Assembly (NCBI RefSeq): GCF_001940225.2
Contig: NZ_CP135164.1
Span: forward strand, 744,001 to 808,000
DNA length: 64,000 bases
Reading direction: 5' to 3'
From: Roseburia sp. 499
GTDB taxonomy: Bacteria > Bacillota > Clostridia > Lachnospirales > Lachnospiraceae
This document shows positions 17,984-26,025 of this stretch, piece by piece. Below the pieces are notes generated by a model. The model saw nothing but the letters and a program-made list of their open reading frames with translations, did no database searches and was not told where the DNA came from. Position numbers and translations under genes: made by a program. Each line of letters starts with the position of its first letter. The stretch's first letter is position 1.

Positions 17984-18174
17984 ATTACCGTTGTCCGTCC
18001 TGCTTTATGAGGGATTTGGACATTGATATGTTCTACGACAAAGAGAAAAAAGAATATTACTGTATCCGTTGTCAGTACAGTGGAACAGAAGAAGATGTTT
18101 TGGCAAAAAATGAAATGGTGCGATTTCGTTATCGTGATATGATGAAACGTTTTGATAAGTTTGATTTTGATTAA
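17956..18174 (+). CDS. Small zinc-ribbon protein
   Basis: 72 residues from ATG 17956, preceded by AAGGAGG and overlapping the previous gene. Two CxxC pairs, YRCPSCFMRD and YYCIRCQYSGT, form a zinc ribbon; the C-terminal half is basic and helical (MVRFRYRDMMKRF). No named family is recognised. The tight overlap suggests coupled translation with the barrel protein. Confidence 0.7.
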   Translation: MAQSGKGKLNYRCPSCFMRDLDIDMFYDKEKKEYYCIRCQYSGTEEDVLAKNEMVRFRYRDMMKRFDKFDFD

Positions 18175-18187
18175 TCAGTAGATGCTG

Positions 18188-18211
18188 GGGCTGTTTTTTT
18201 ACAGCCCTTTT
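18188..18211 (+). terminator. Terminator-like hairpin before the GH53 gene
   Basis: GGGCTGT (18188-18194) pairs with ACAGCCC (18201-18207) across a T-rich loop, followed by four T. Only 26 bases separate it from the GH53 start, so it probably attenuates rather than ends the operon. Confidence 0.5.
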
Positions 18212-18236
18212 GCCGTTATAGAAAGGGAGAAAAGGC

Positions 18237-19346
18237 ATGAATAAATTTATCAAAGGTGTAGATTTGTCTACCATGGCAGAGTTGGAACGGTTAGGAGCAA
18301 AGTATTATAATCACGGTGTAGAGGGAGATGTATTGGATATTCTTATGGAATACGGTATCAATGCAGTACGCTTGCGTGTTTGGCACAATCCTTATTCGGA
18401 AACAGGGGAACCATACGGAGCAGGAACCAATGATTTGGCTACTACGATTCAAATGGCAAAAAAAGTTCGGTCAAAAGGTTTGGATTTCTTACTGGATATC
18501 CATTATAGTGACTTCTGGACTGATCCGGGCAAGCAGATAAAGCCCAAGGCGTGGAAAGATTATTCAGTATCGGAATTAGAACAGGCAATGTATGATTATA
18601 CCGTAGAGGTGATGGAAGCATTGGTAAAGGCAGATGCAGCACCAACTATGGTACAGGTGGGAAATGAGCTTTCGAATGGAATTCTCTGGCCGGAAGGAGA
18701 GGTTCCTAATTATGATAATCTGGCAAGGTTTGTCAGTGCCGGAATCCGTGGGGTAAAGGCAGTGATACCGGATATGCCAATTATGATTCATTTAGACAAT
18801 GGTGGGAATAATGAACTATATCGCAGGTGGTTTGATAACTACTGTCAGCGGGGAGAAGACTTTGACGTGATAGGGCTTTCTTATTATCCCTTCTGGCACG
18901 GAAGTCTTGACAGCCTTAGCAATAATATGAAAGATATTGCAAAACGTTACAATAAAGAGTTGATAATCGCAGAGGTTTCCATGGGATATACAATGGAAGA
19001 TTATGCTTCTTATGAGAAGTTAGGACCCGAGGAGCGAAAGGGTATGGCAACTAAACCATCTCTGGTAGAAAAAATAGAGTACCCTATGACAAAACAGGGG
19101 CAGAGTGACTTCATGCTGGATATTATGAAACGATTGAAGGAGATACCGGAAAATAAAGGATGTGGCTTTTATTATTGGGAACCGGCGTGGATTCCGGTGG
19201 CAGGTTCCGGCTGGGCAACAGAAGCCTCCTTAAAATATATGCAGGATAAAGGACCTTGTGGAAACGAATGGGCAAATCAGGCGTTGTTTGACTATGAGGG
19301 GAATGCGCTTCCGGCATTGGAAGTGATACGGGATTTTAAAGGATAA
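18237..19346 (+). CDS. Cytosolic GH53 endo-beta-1,4-galactanase
   Basis: 369 residues with the full GH53 barrel: KGVDLSTMAELE at the start, VRLRVWHNPY, DIHYSDFW, acid/base Glu144 in QVGNELSNG, DVIGLSYYPFWHG, and nucleophile Glu246 in IIAEVSMGY, ending with GFYYWEPAW. GH53 enzymes cut beta-1,4-galactan, the side chain of pectic rhamnogalacturonan I. There is no signal peptide or anchor, so it would act on galacto-oligosaccharides already imported. It is the last gene of the LacI-operator-controlled cluster. Confidence 0.92.
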   Translation: MNKFIKGVDLSTMAELERLGAKYYNHGVEGDVLDILMEYGINAVRLRVWHNPYSETGEPYGAGTNDLATTIQMAKKVRSKGLDFLLDIHYSDFWTDPGKQIKPKAWKDYSVSELEQAMYDYTVEVMEALVKADAAPTMVQVGNELSNGILWPEGEVPNYDNLARFVSAGIRGVKAVIPDMPIMIHLDNGGNNELYRRWFDNYCQRGEDFDVIGLSYYPFWHGSLDSLSNNMKDIAKRYNKELIIAEVSMGYTMEDYASYEKLGPEERKGMATKPSLVEKIEYPMTKQGQSDFMLDIMKRLKEIPENKGCGFYYWEPAWIPVAGSGWATEASLKYMQDKGPCGNEWANQALFDYEGNALPALEVIRDFKG

Positions 19347-19428
19347 AAAAATATGTTACAATAATAAAAAAATTGTATATATTAAAAATAGGGAATAAAA
19401 TTATAGTAACAGATAGGAGAGAAGGGAA

Positions 19429-20205
19429 ATGAATGCAGTAATTGGAATTTTGATTCCATTTTTAGGAACTACGTTGGGAGCGGCTTGTGTGTTCTTTTTG
19501 AAAAATGAGATAAAGCCGTTAGTGCAGAAATCATTGCTTGGTTTTGCATCCGGTGTTATGGTAGCGGCATCTGTTTGGTCTTTACTGATACCGGCGATTG
19601 AGATGTCAGAGGATATGGGAAAACTTGCCTTTGTTCCGGCAGCAGTGGGATTTGCTCTTGGAATTGCTTTTTTGCTTGGAATGGACAGACTGATACCGCA
19701 TTTACATATGAATGCGGATAAGCCGGAAGGACCGGAAACAAACCTAAAAAAAACAACCATGCTGGTACTAGCTGTTACTCTTCATAATATACCGGAAGGT
19801 ATGGCGGTTGGTGTTGTGTTCGCAGGACTTTTAAGTGGAGAAAGTCAGATTACAATGGCAGGAGCATTTGCCTTGGCAATTGGAATTGCCATTCAGAACT
19901 TTCCGGAGGGAGCAATTATTTCTCTTCCGTTGAAAAGTGAAGGTGGAAGTAAGGGAAAATCATTTTTCTATGGTATGGCGTCCGGAATAGTGGAGCCTAT
20001 TGGTGCAGGAATTACAATTTTACTGACGGGATTAGTGGTTCCGCTACTACCGTATCTTTTGTCCTTTGCAGCAGGAGCCATGATTTATGTGGTGGTAGAG
20101 GAATTGTTGCCGGAGGCATCAGAAGGAGAACATTCGAATATTGGTACCATAGGGTTTGCCTTGGGGTTTTTGGTTATGATGATATTGGATGTGGCACTAG
20201 GATAA
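19429..20205 (+). CDS. ZIP-family divalent metal transporter
   Basis: 258 residues with about eight membrane helices. ZIP signature motifs are clear: VTLHNIPEGMAVG in helix 4 and AIQNFPEGAIISLPL in helix 5, each with the His-x3-Glu or Asn-Pro-Glu-Gly metal ligands; VVVEELLPEA lies near the end. A His/Asp-poor loop links helices 3 and 4. These GufA/ZupT-like proteins import Zn(II), Fe(II) or Mn(II). It has its own AGGAGAGAAGG ribosome-binding site and terminator and is therefore a single-gene unit. No iron dyad was found upstream. Confidence 0.9.
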   Translation: MNAVIGILIPFLGTTLGAACVFFLKNEIKPLVQKSLLGFASGVMVAASVWSLLIPAIEMSEDMGKLAFVPAAVGFALGIAFLLGMDRLIPHLHMNADKPEGPETNLKKTTMLVLAVTLHNIPEGMAVGVVFAGLLSGESQITMAGAFALAIGIAIQNFPEGAIISLPLKSEGGSKGKSFFYGMASGIVEPIGAGITILLTGLVVPLLPYLLSFAAGAMIYVVVEELLPEASEGEHSNIGTIGFALGFLVMMILDVALG

Positions 20206-20231
20206 GAATTCCGCTTGCGGAATTCTTTTTT
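20204..20231 (+). terminator. Intrinsic terminator after the ZIP gene
   Basis: Perfect 11-bp stem AAGAATTCCGC / GCGGAATTCTT with a two-base TT apex, overlapping the ZIP stop codon and running into a T tract. Confidence 0.9.
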
Positions 20232-20242
20232 TGGGGTAAAAT

Positions 20243-20271
20243 TTGACACCGGATACCAAAACTGATAAGAT
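20243..20271 (+). promoter_or_regulatory. Promoter of the LXG toxin cassette
   Basis: TTGACA (20243-20248), a 17-base spacer and TAAGAT (20266-20271), 40 bases before the first cassette gene, whose ribosome-binding site is GGGGAGGGG. Confidence 0.65.
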
Positions 20272-20310
20272 AACGCGTGATGGGAAAATAATGAAAGGGG
20301 AGGGGATAAC

Positions 20311-20601
20311 ATGTCTAAAGAAATTAAAGTAAATCAAGAGGCAGTGGAATGCAATGCCGATGCCATTTCTGGCGCAACCCAGTATTTTGAAGTGGTTGCA
20401 TTAACTCCATCTGATAATCGAACTACAATTACAGCAAATGCCAAGGGACAGGCTGCTTATGCAAAATCTCAGGAGATAAAGAAATCTTTTGGAGATGCTA
20501 TGAAGCGGGAAGCATCTAATATTAGAAGCCTTGGTGTGACATTCCGGCAATATGATGAAATGTTGAGTGAACTCTGGGAAAACGGTTTTGGAAAAAAATG
20601 A
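20311..20601 (+). CDS. Lap1-like type VII secretion accessory protein (DUF3130/TIGR04197 type)
   Basis: 96 residues, all-helical, starting MSKEIKVNQEAVECNADAI and ending YDEMLSELWENGFGKK. It resembles the small alpha-helical LXG-associated proteins (Lap1, TIGR04197 SACOL2603 type) that bind the LXG domain of a toxin and guide it to the type VII secretion ATPase. It is the first gene of the cassette and overlaps the next by four bases (ATGA). Assignment rests on size, helical pattern and gene order lap1-lap2-LXG. Confidence 0.75.
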   Translation: MSKEIKVNQEAVECNADAISGATQYFEVVALTPSDNRTTITANAKGQAAYAKSQEIKKSFGDAMKREASNIRSLGVTFRQYDEMLSELWENGFGKK

Positions 20602-20984
20602 ATAGTGATAATGGGAGCAGAGAGATGGAAAAGGAAGCAGGAATTGAAGAATTACAAGAGAAAATAAAAGAATTAGAGGAAAATCAGGAAGAATTTGAAT
20701 ATAATGCAAAGCAGGTTTTGCAAGATGAAGAGGAAGAAGATATAGGGATTAGCCAGTCACATGCAATGCTTGAAAAAATAAGGGAAAAATGTTCCCCGGA
20801 AGATATTGCAATTCAGCAAATTATTGATGAAAAACAGGACATGTTAAGAGGTCTTCGAAAGAAAAAGATAGAATTTGATGACGAATTTCGTAGGGAAATC
20901 AAGAAGCAAAGACAGAAGAAAGAAATAGGTATCGAGGAACTATATCAACAGATATCTGATATGAAATATAAGGAAGATAAATAA
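20598..20984 (+). CDS. Lap2-like coiled-coil accessory protein of the LXG cassette
   Basis: 128 residues, highly charged and almost wholly helical (ELQEKIKELEENQEEF, EKIREKCSPEDIAI, GLRKKKIEFDDEF). This fits the second LXG-associated helical protein (Lap2, DUF3958-like). The start overlaps the stop of the first gene, so the two should be made in equal amounts. An alternative start is ATG 20625 (MEKEAGIEEL). Confidence 0.65.
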   Translation: MNSDNGSREMEKEAGIEELQEKIKELEENQEEFEYNAKQVLQDEEEEDIGISQSHAMLEKIREKCSPEDIAIQQIIDEKQDMLRGLRKKKIEFDDEFRREIKKQRQKKEIGIEELYQQISDMKYKEDK

Positions 20985-21004
20985 GGAAAGGGGAGAACTT
21001 ATAT

Positions 21005-21676
21005 ATGAATGAAAATTCGTACTTGAATCCGGTAGATATAAGAGCACAGTGCGATGCTGCTATAAATAGTTTGGAAAAAGATAATGAGGCAACGTATATC
21101 ATAGAGAGAAACTTGAATTCTTTTATCGAGGATTCACAGGTGCAAAGTTATGCGTTCAAATCATTAAAACAACAAATGGAAGATTATAAGTCTGTATTGC
21201 CGGTTATGAGAATGGCAAATCAGGCAGATATAGAAGATTTTCGTTTTTTAAAACTGATGACAACAGGAACGGAATTAAATGGAAGTAATATTTTGGAACA
21301 AAAGAATATGGCAATAGAAGCAAAAAAATCTGATGAAGCAAATGCTGAAAAATATAGGAAAAAAGCGCAGAAAGCAACATCTGTTACGCTTCGGGTACAA
21401 TATACTACAAAAGTAACTAGTTATATGGCAATGGCGGCATTAGATCAAAGATTATATGATGAGTGCCAGAAGAAAGAAGATACTTATGATGGAATTGAAA
21501 AATTTACATGTGGATTGTTCGAGGAAGGAGCGTCAATACGGGCGGCGGTAGAAAGTGCCTTGAGTGGAATACAGGGAGCATTTCAAAATGGAGTATATGT
21601 ACCTGATATGCAAGCAGCGTGGAGAGGGGAGATATCCGGTTGTTATATTAATAGGGTAGTGTTAGCATCTAATTAG
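21005..21676 (+). CDS. LXG-domain N-terminal part of a type VII effector, 3' end cut by an IS
   Basis: 223 residues, starting MNENSYLNPVDIRAQCDAAI, helical throughout and matching an LXG secretion domain in length. The stop codon TAG is the first triplet of the inserted IS3-family element. Removing the element and one copy of its AAT target duplication extends the frame by six residues (LDIGPG) to a TGA that overlaps the ATG of the next gene (TGATG at 22987-22991). So either this is one gene whose frame was broken, or two coupled genes; a one-base insertion in the GGG at 22984-22986 would join them as one LXG toxin. Confidence 0.75.
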   Translation: MNENSYLNPVDIRAQCDAAINSLEKDNEATYIIERNLNSFIEDSQVQSYAFKSLKQQMEDYKSVLPVMRMANQADIEDFRFLKLMTTGTELNGSNILEQKNMAIEAKKSDEANAEKYRKKAQKATSVTLRVQYTTKVTSYMAMAALDQRLYDECQKKEDTYDGIEKFTCGLFEEGASIRAAVESALSGIQGAFQNGVYVPDMQAAWRGEISGCYINRVVLASN

Positions 21677-21738
21677 TACAAAATAAAATGAGATATTCCC
21701 TTGAAAATATTATATAATACCAAGAGGAGGTACTCATT

Positions 21739-22032
21739 ATGCCAAGAAAACAACACACTAAGCAGTTCAAGTTGGATGCTGTCAACTATCGTAAGGAACA
21801 CCCTGATCTCACTCAGGCTGAATGTGCCAAGAATCTCGGAATAGGTGTTAGCACCTTAGCCAGGTGGGAAGCTCAATATAGAGACTCTGATGGCGACATC
21901 CCAGTTAGAGGATCCGGAAACTATGCCTCTGACGAAGAAAAGGAAATCGCTCGTCTGAAACGGGAGCTTCGTGATGCTCAGGATGCGCTCGATGTGTTAA
22001 AAAAAGCCATCAGCATTCTGGGCAAAGACTGA
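21739..22032 (+). CDS. IS3-family transposase OrfA
   Basis: 97 residues: a helix-turn-helix (TQAECAKNLGIGVSTLARW) and a C-terminal leucine-zipper-like helix (IARLKRELRDAQDALDVL). OrfA binds the ends of the element. The codons TTA AAA AAA GCC at 21997-22008 form an A-rich slippery site; a -1 slip there enters an open frame that runs into orfB, which is how the OrfAB transposase of this family is made. Confidence 0.92.
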   Translation: MPRKQHTKQFKLDAVNYRKEHPDLTQAECAKNLGIGVSTLARWEAQYRDSDGDIPVRGSGNYASDEEKEIARLKRELRDAQDALDVLKKAISILGKD

Positions 22033-22109
22033 CAGAAGCTATCTATACAGAAGTTTCTGCAAAGGTAGAGGCATCTAAAGTTACTAAACGCCGCGTCTCT
22101 ACTTCTGGA

Positions 22110-22934
22110 ATGCTGAAATTTTTAGGCGTGTCTCGTTCTGGATACAGAGCCTTTCTAAACCGTAAGCTCTCTCCTACTCGACAGCGAAAAGAATCTGTCA
22201 AAAAGGAAATCCAGAAAATCTATGATGATTCTAAACAGAATTACGGCGCTCCTAAAATAACACAGGAACTTCGCAAATCTGGCGAAACCATTGCAGAGCG
22301 TACTGTAGGTAAATATATGCGCGAAATGGGTATAAAAGCTCAATGGGTCAAGCCTTGGACCACTACTACCAGAGACTCTGATTTTAGCAGTGAACTCCAT
22401 AACATCCTGAATGAGCAGTTCAACCCTGAACGTCCTAACGCTGTCTGGTGCACCGATATCACTTATATCTGGACACAGGATGGATTTGTCTATCTTAATT
22501 GCGTTATGGACTTATTTGCCAGAAAGATTATTGCATGGACGCTCTCTGACACTATGGAAGTATCTTCCGTAATTGAAACAATCAATAAAGCAAAGGCTGT
22601 TCGAAATACCGATTTGCCTTTGATTATACATTCAGACCGTGGCAGCCAGTATGTTTCTAACGCATGGCGTGAAGCCACAGAAAATATGCAGCGTAGTTAT
22701 TCTCACAAGGGCTACCCTTATGACAATGCCTGCATTGAATCCTTCCATTCCCTGATTAAAAGAGAATGGCTTAACAGATTTCATATTCGAAACTACAAGC
22801 ATGCTTATTCGCTTGTCTTTGAATACATTGAAACCTTTTATAACACCGTCAGAATACATAGTCACTGTGACTATGTGTCTCCTGATGAATTTGAAAAACT
22901 GTATGAGAGGGCGAAATTACTGCCGGCAGCTTAG
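22110..22934 (+). CDS. IS3-family transposase OrfB (DDE integrase)
   Basis: 274 residues from the first ATG, but the frame is open from about 22002 so that a frameshifted OrfAB fusion can be made. The rve core shows the DDE triad: WCTDITYIW, HSDRGSQYVS and CIESFHSLIKREW. The enzyme appears intact, so the element may still be active. Confidence 0.93.
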   Translation: MLKFLGVSRSGYRAFLNRKLSPTRQRKESVKKEIQKIYDDSKQNYGAPKITQELRKSGETIAERTVGKYMREMGIKAQWVKPWTTTTRDSDFSSELHNILNEQFNPERPNAVWCTDITYIWTQDGFVYLNCVMDLFARKIIAWTLSDTMEVSSVIETINKAKAVRNTDLPLIIHSDRGSQYVSNAWREATENMQRSYSHKGYPYDNACIESFHSLIKREWLNRFHIRNYKHAYSLVFEYIETFYNTVRIHSHCDYVSPDEFEKLYERAKLLPAA

Positions 22935-22988
22935 CTGGCAGAACTTCTCATTTTAATTTGTGCTAAATCTTGACATAGGACCAGGGTG

Positions 22989-24155
22989 ATGAAGATAAAT
23001 GCAGATGGCACAATAACAGCGAGATGGGCAGAAGTAAGAAGGATATTAAATAAAGATGCAGAAGAAATTACAGAGGAAGAATATAATGCATTAGCAGTGC
23101 TTTATTTGAATATGGGGGAAGAGGATTTGGCACAGTTTCTTAAATTGTGTATGGATAAGGTGGAGGATGTAAAGGATACATCAAAATGGATTGGAAATGG
23201 AAGTGGTGTGTATACAGACAATAAGGAGGATTACTCTGTATGGGAAATAGATGAAGAAAAAGTACAGAAGATATTAAATAGAATTGTACTTGCTTCGGAT
23301 GAAACATTACTTACACTTCAGATGATAGACAGTGAGGCGCATGGAGAAATATATAAGGCTTTGATGAATCAGAGAGATATTATGCTTCAGAGAATATCAT
23401 TATTAAAAATAGTAAGTGAAATTGGAGAATTTCGAGGATGGTATCAGGAAGAAGAGCCAGTAGTATCTGTAGACATAGATGAAGTTGGAGTTATAACATT
23501 GGAATTCTGTGAGCGAAGAGATATTTGTGATACTGCATGTACTCAAATGAGTAATATGGGAGAATCTAGTGTAAAGATTTCAGAGACACGAAATGGGATA
23601 ATGATTAATTGGAAAGCTATTGAAGAAGGCAGGACTTCTGTTGATGGATACCTAGGTATTTCGTCTTGTGGCGAAGTGAGTGATATATCAGAATATGCCT
23701 TGGAGCAGTTAGGAAATCAGATATTAGGGAATGTGATTGGAGGTGTTCCCTATGTTGGAGGTGCGTTAACATTTGTCATGAGTGCAACAGATGCAACTAT
23801 AGGGTATCAAGGAAGGTTAAATGATGCAAAATTTATTGCAGGAGAGTATGAACAACTTAAAAAGACGAATATTTATACAATTTTTGACTGTAGTGCAAAT
23901 TTAATAGAATATGATGTTGCAAGTGCCGAAGAGAGAAAAATGTATGTGCAACCAGGAAGAAATACACAAGCTATTATTGAACGAGTAAATGATGAATTGA
24001 AAACAAAATTTGTAATGGAAGATGTTATTATAAATCCTATTGAAGTATGCAAGATTATTAATCAGTTAATAGAAGAGAATCCAGAAAATGCAAATGCATT
24101 TAATAAGGCGATTATTGGTGATAAGGAGAGAATGTATGAAAAAAAAGATTATTAA
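22989..24155 (+). CDS. C-terminal part of LXG toxin with a glycine-zipper hydrophobic segment
   Basis: 388 residues from ATG 22989 (a GTG at 22986 is also possible). A helical first third (TARWAEVRRILNKDAEEITEEEYNALAVLYLNM) resembles the segment that follows LXG domains in clostridial toxins. Near residues 240-275 lies a Gly-rich hydrophobic run (LGNQILGNVIGG, VPYVGGALTFVMSATDA). LXG toxins with glycine zippers, such as TelE, depolarise membranes, so membrane attack is a reasonable inference. The IS upstream separates it from its secretion domain, so the toxin is probably inactive in this strain. The end overlaps the first immunity-like gene by 20 bases. Confidence 0.6.
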   Translation: MKINADGTITARWAEVRRILNKDAEEITEEEYNALAVLYLNMGEEDLAQFLKLCMDKVEDVKDTSKWIGNGSGVYTDNKEDYSVWEIDEEKVQKILNRIVLASDETLLTLQMIDSEAHGEIYKALMNQRDIMLQRISLLKIVSEIGEFRGWYQEEEPVVSVDIDEVGVITLEFCERRDICDTACTQMSNMGESSVKISETRNGIMINWKAIEEGRTSVDGYLGISSCGEVSDISEYALEQLGNQILGNVIGGVPYVGGALTFVMSATDATIGYQGRLNDAKFIAGEYEQLKKTNIYTIFDCSANLIEYDVASAEERKMYVQPGRNTQAIIERVNDELKTKFVMEDVIINPIEVCKIINQLIEENPENANAFNKAIIGDKERMYEKKDY

Positions 24156-24675
24156 AGTGGGGATAGGCTTTATATTATTAATTATGGTTATTACAATAGC
24201 AATTGTTTTTTATAAACATGAAAAGGAGAAAGAACGGTTATCTCGAGAACCGTATTTCACAGAATATGAATTAAATGATACTGAAATGGATATTTTGAAT
24301 TTGGAATACCATGTAAAAGTAACACCTGAAATGAGAAAATTGGCAAAAGAAGATAATGAGGATATTTGGCCAGATTTCAGATTCGTGACGATAGAGCCAA
24401 CAGAAGATACAGAAGTAGTAGTAACTGTTATGAATTATTTGTTATTTGATTGTCAAGAAGAATCAAATAAATCAGGAAGGGAAACGGCAAATAAATATGG
24501 AATTAGCAAAGAAAATAGATTGACCGTAGAATGGGTAATGAGTCATCCAAGAGAAGCAGTAGATATCATGAATGAAATGTTAGAGGCTAGAAATGATTTT
24601 ATGTATCTTTGGAATGGTATATATTCTTTATATGAAAAAATTACTGGAACACCACTGGAGAGGAGTGAACCATAA
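24136..24675 (+). CDS. Membrane-anchored immunity-like protein, copy 1
   Basis: 179 residues from ATG 24136, preceded by AAGGAGAG within the toxin gene. One N-terminal membrane helix (GIGFILLIMVITIAIVFY) is followed by a basic KHEKEKERL turn and a soluble domain with PYFTEYELN, YHVKVTPEM and LTVEWVMSHPREAVDIM. No family name is recognised. Position overlapping the toxin end, single anchor, and a close paralogue next door indicate immunity to the LXG toxin. Confidence 0.6.
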   Translation: MKKKIIKVGIGFILLIMVITIAIVFYKHEKEKERLSREPYFTEYELNDTEMDILNLEYHVKVTPEMRKLAKEDNEDIWPDFRFVTIEPTEDTEVVVTVMNYLLFDCQEESNKSGRETANKYGISKENRLTVEWVMSHPREAVDIMNEMLEARNDFMYLWNGIYSLYEKITGTPLERSEP

Positions 24676-24748
24676 AAGTTTAATGTGGAAGATAAAGTAA
24701 GAGGCATTGTAAACAGCAGAGTATGGAAATGAATAGTGGGGAAAAGAT

Positions 24749-25315
24749 GTGAAGAGGAAAAAGATTATGAAGGCAGTTGCATGGCTTGTAGTGCTGGGAG
24801 CAGTCATTGCAATAACAATTCTTTTTTATAGGTATGAAAAAGAAAAGGAGAGATTGGCACAGGAACCGTATTTCACAGAGTATAAATTGAATACAACGGA
24901 GATGGCTGCTTTAAACGGAGAGTACCATGTAAAAGTAACTCCAGGAGTGACAAAATTATCCAAAGAAGACAATATAGATACGTGGCCGGATTATACATTT
25001 GTGAAGATAGAAGCAACGGAGAATACGGAAGTAGCCGTAACGGTGATGAATTATTTGTTGTTTGATGATAGATATGAATTAAATAAAGCAGGATGGGAAA
25101 AAGCGGAGAAATATGGAATTAATGCAGATAATAGATTAACGGTAGAGTGGGTAATGAATCATCCCAGAGAGGCGGCAGATATTATGCTTTCAATGGCAAA
25201 TAGGGGGCAAGGTTTTCAAGATTTAGAAAATTATGTTTATCCTATATATGAGAAGATTACTGGAATACATTTGGAATATGATTTTTGGAAGGATTTTGAC
25301 AGTTTTAGTGAATAG
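24749..25315 (+). CDS. Membrane-anchored immunity-like protein, copy 2
   Basis: 188 residues from GTG 24749 (GGGGAAAAG upstream; ATG 24767 is an alternative). It is clearly paralogous to the 24136 protein, sharing RYEKEKERLAQEPYFTEYKLN, YHVKVTP, AVTVMNYLLFD, LTVEWVMNHPREAADIM and YEKITG. It probably arose by tandem duplication, a common way to broaden protection against variants of a toxin. Confidence 0.6.
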   Translation: MKRKKIMKAVAWLVVLGAVIAITILFYRYEKEKERLAQEPYFTEYKLNTTEMAALNGEYHVKVTPGVTKLSKEDNIDTWPDYTFVKIEATENTEVAVTVMNYLLFDDRYELNKAGWEKAEKYGINADNRLTVEWVMNHPREAADIMLSMANRGQGFQDLENYVYPIYEKITGIHLEYDFWKDFDSFSE

Positions 25316-25338
25316 AAAAGATTATTAAAAAAGAGTAA

Positions 25339-26013
25339 ATGATGAATATGGAAAACAAAGAAAAAGAATATTTAGGTATTATAATTATTACGTTACTACA
25401 TGGAATTTATACATATATTGATCTTGGAAGAATGCCACATATATCGTTTGGAATATTTGATAGGATTAGTGTGGGAGCCTTTGTTATGTGGATGATTTAT
25501 AGTATGTTTTTGTATGTTATTGTGCAAATGTGGATGAACCAGACTCATAATATTTTAAAACAGTCTATAATTGCAATATTATTTGGTGCAATAAGTGCGA
25601 CTGTAAAAGGAGGCCTCGATTTGGGCGTTACAAAATTGTCCGATTATTTACAAAGCATCATAAAACTAGCATATATAGACCAGATAACCACAATCCTTTT
25701 TGGGATGTTACTCATGACGTTTTTAATTGTTTTCGTTGCAAAACGAAAAATTCATTTTGATATAAAAAGAGTTAGAGTTCCTATGTGTATACTTATCATC
25801 ACCGCGTTATCGTATATTGCAGTCGTAATAAATTATATCCATCAAAATCAAGCTGCAATACGGACTTATAATGCAACAGAGGAACAAATATATAACTTAG
25901 ATTATCATTTTGGACTGAAAATATTAGATAAGAATGTATGGTTCTATGTCGTATTTTACATTGCATTCTGGTGGTTTATGAGAAGATTGACAGAAAAACA
26001 AGAGGAAAAGTAG
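25339..26013 (+). CDS. Multi-pass membrane protein of the toxin cassette
   Basis: 224 residues with about six hydrophobic helices (YLGIIIITLLHGIYTYI, AFVMWMIYSMFLYVIVQMW, ITTILFGMLLMTFLIVFV, VPMCILIITALSYIAVVI, VWFYVVFYIAFWWFM). No family is recognised. It follows the two immunity-like genes and precedes another small membrane protein. A membrane-acting toxin would make multi-pass immunity proteins plausible; this is inference. Confidence 0.55.
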   Translation: MMNMENKEKEYLGIIIITLLHGIYTYIDLGRMPHISFGIFDRISVGAFVMWMIYSMFLYVIVQMWMNQTHNILKQSIIAILFGAISATVKGGLDLGVTKLSDYLQSIIKLAYIDQITTILFGMLLMTFLIVFVAKRKIHFDIKRVRVPMCILIITALSYIAVVINYIHQNQAAIRTYNATEEQIYNLDYHFGLKILDKNVWFYVVFYIAFWWFMRRLTEKQEEK

Positions 26014-26025
26014 AGGAGTTAAGTT

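Larger units (their letters stand above)
21674..22965 (+). mobile_element. IS3-family insertion sequence (1292 bp) in the LXG cassette
   Basis: Terminal inverted repeats TAGTACAAAATAAAATGAGA at the left end and, on the complement of the right end, TAGCACAAATTAAAATGAGA match at 18 of 20 positions. Direct AAT triplets lie outside at 21671-21673 and 22966-22968, the 3-bp target duplication expected of the family. It carries orfA and orfB. The element's codon use is richer in C-ending codons than its neighbours. Confidence 0.88.
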
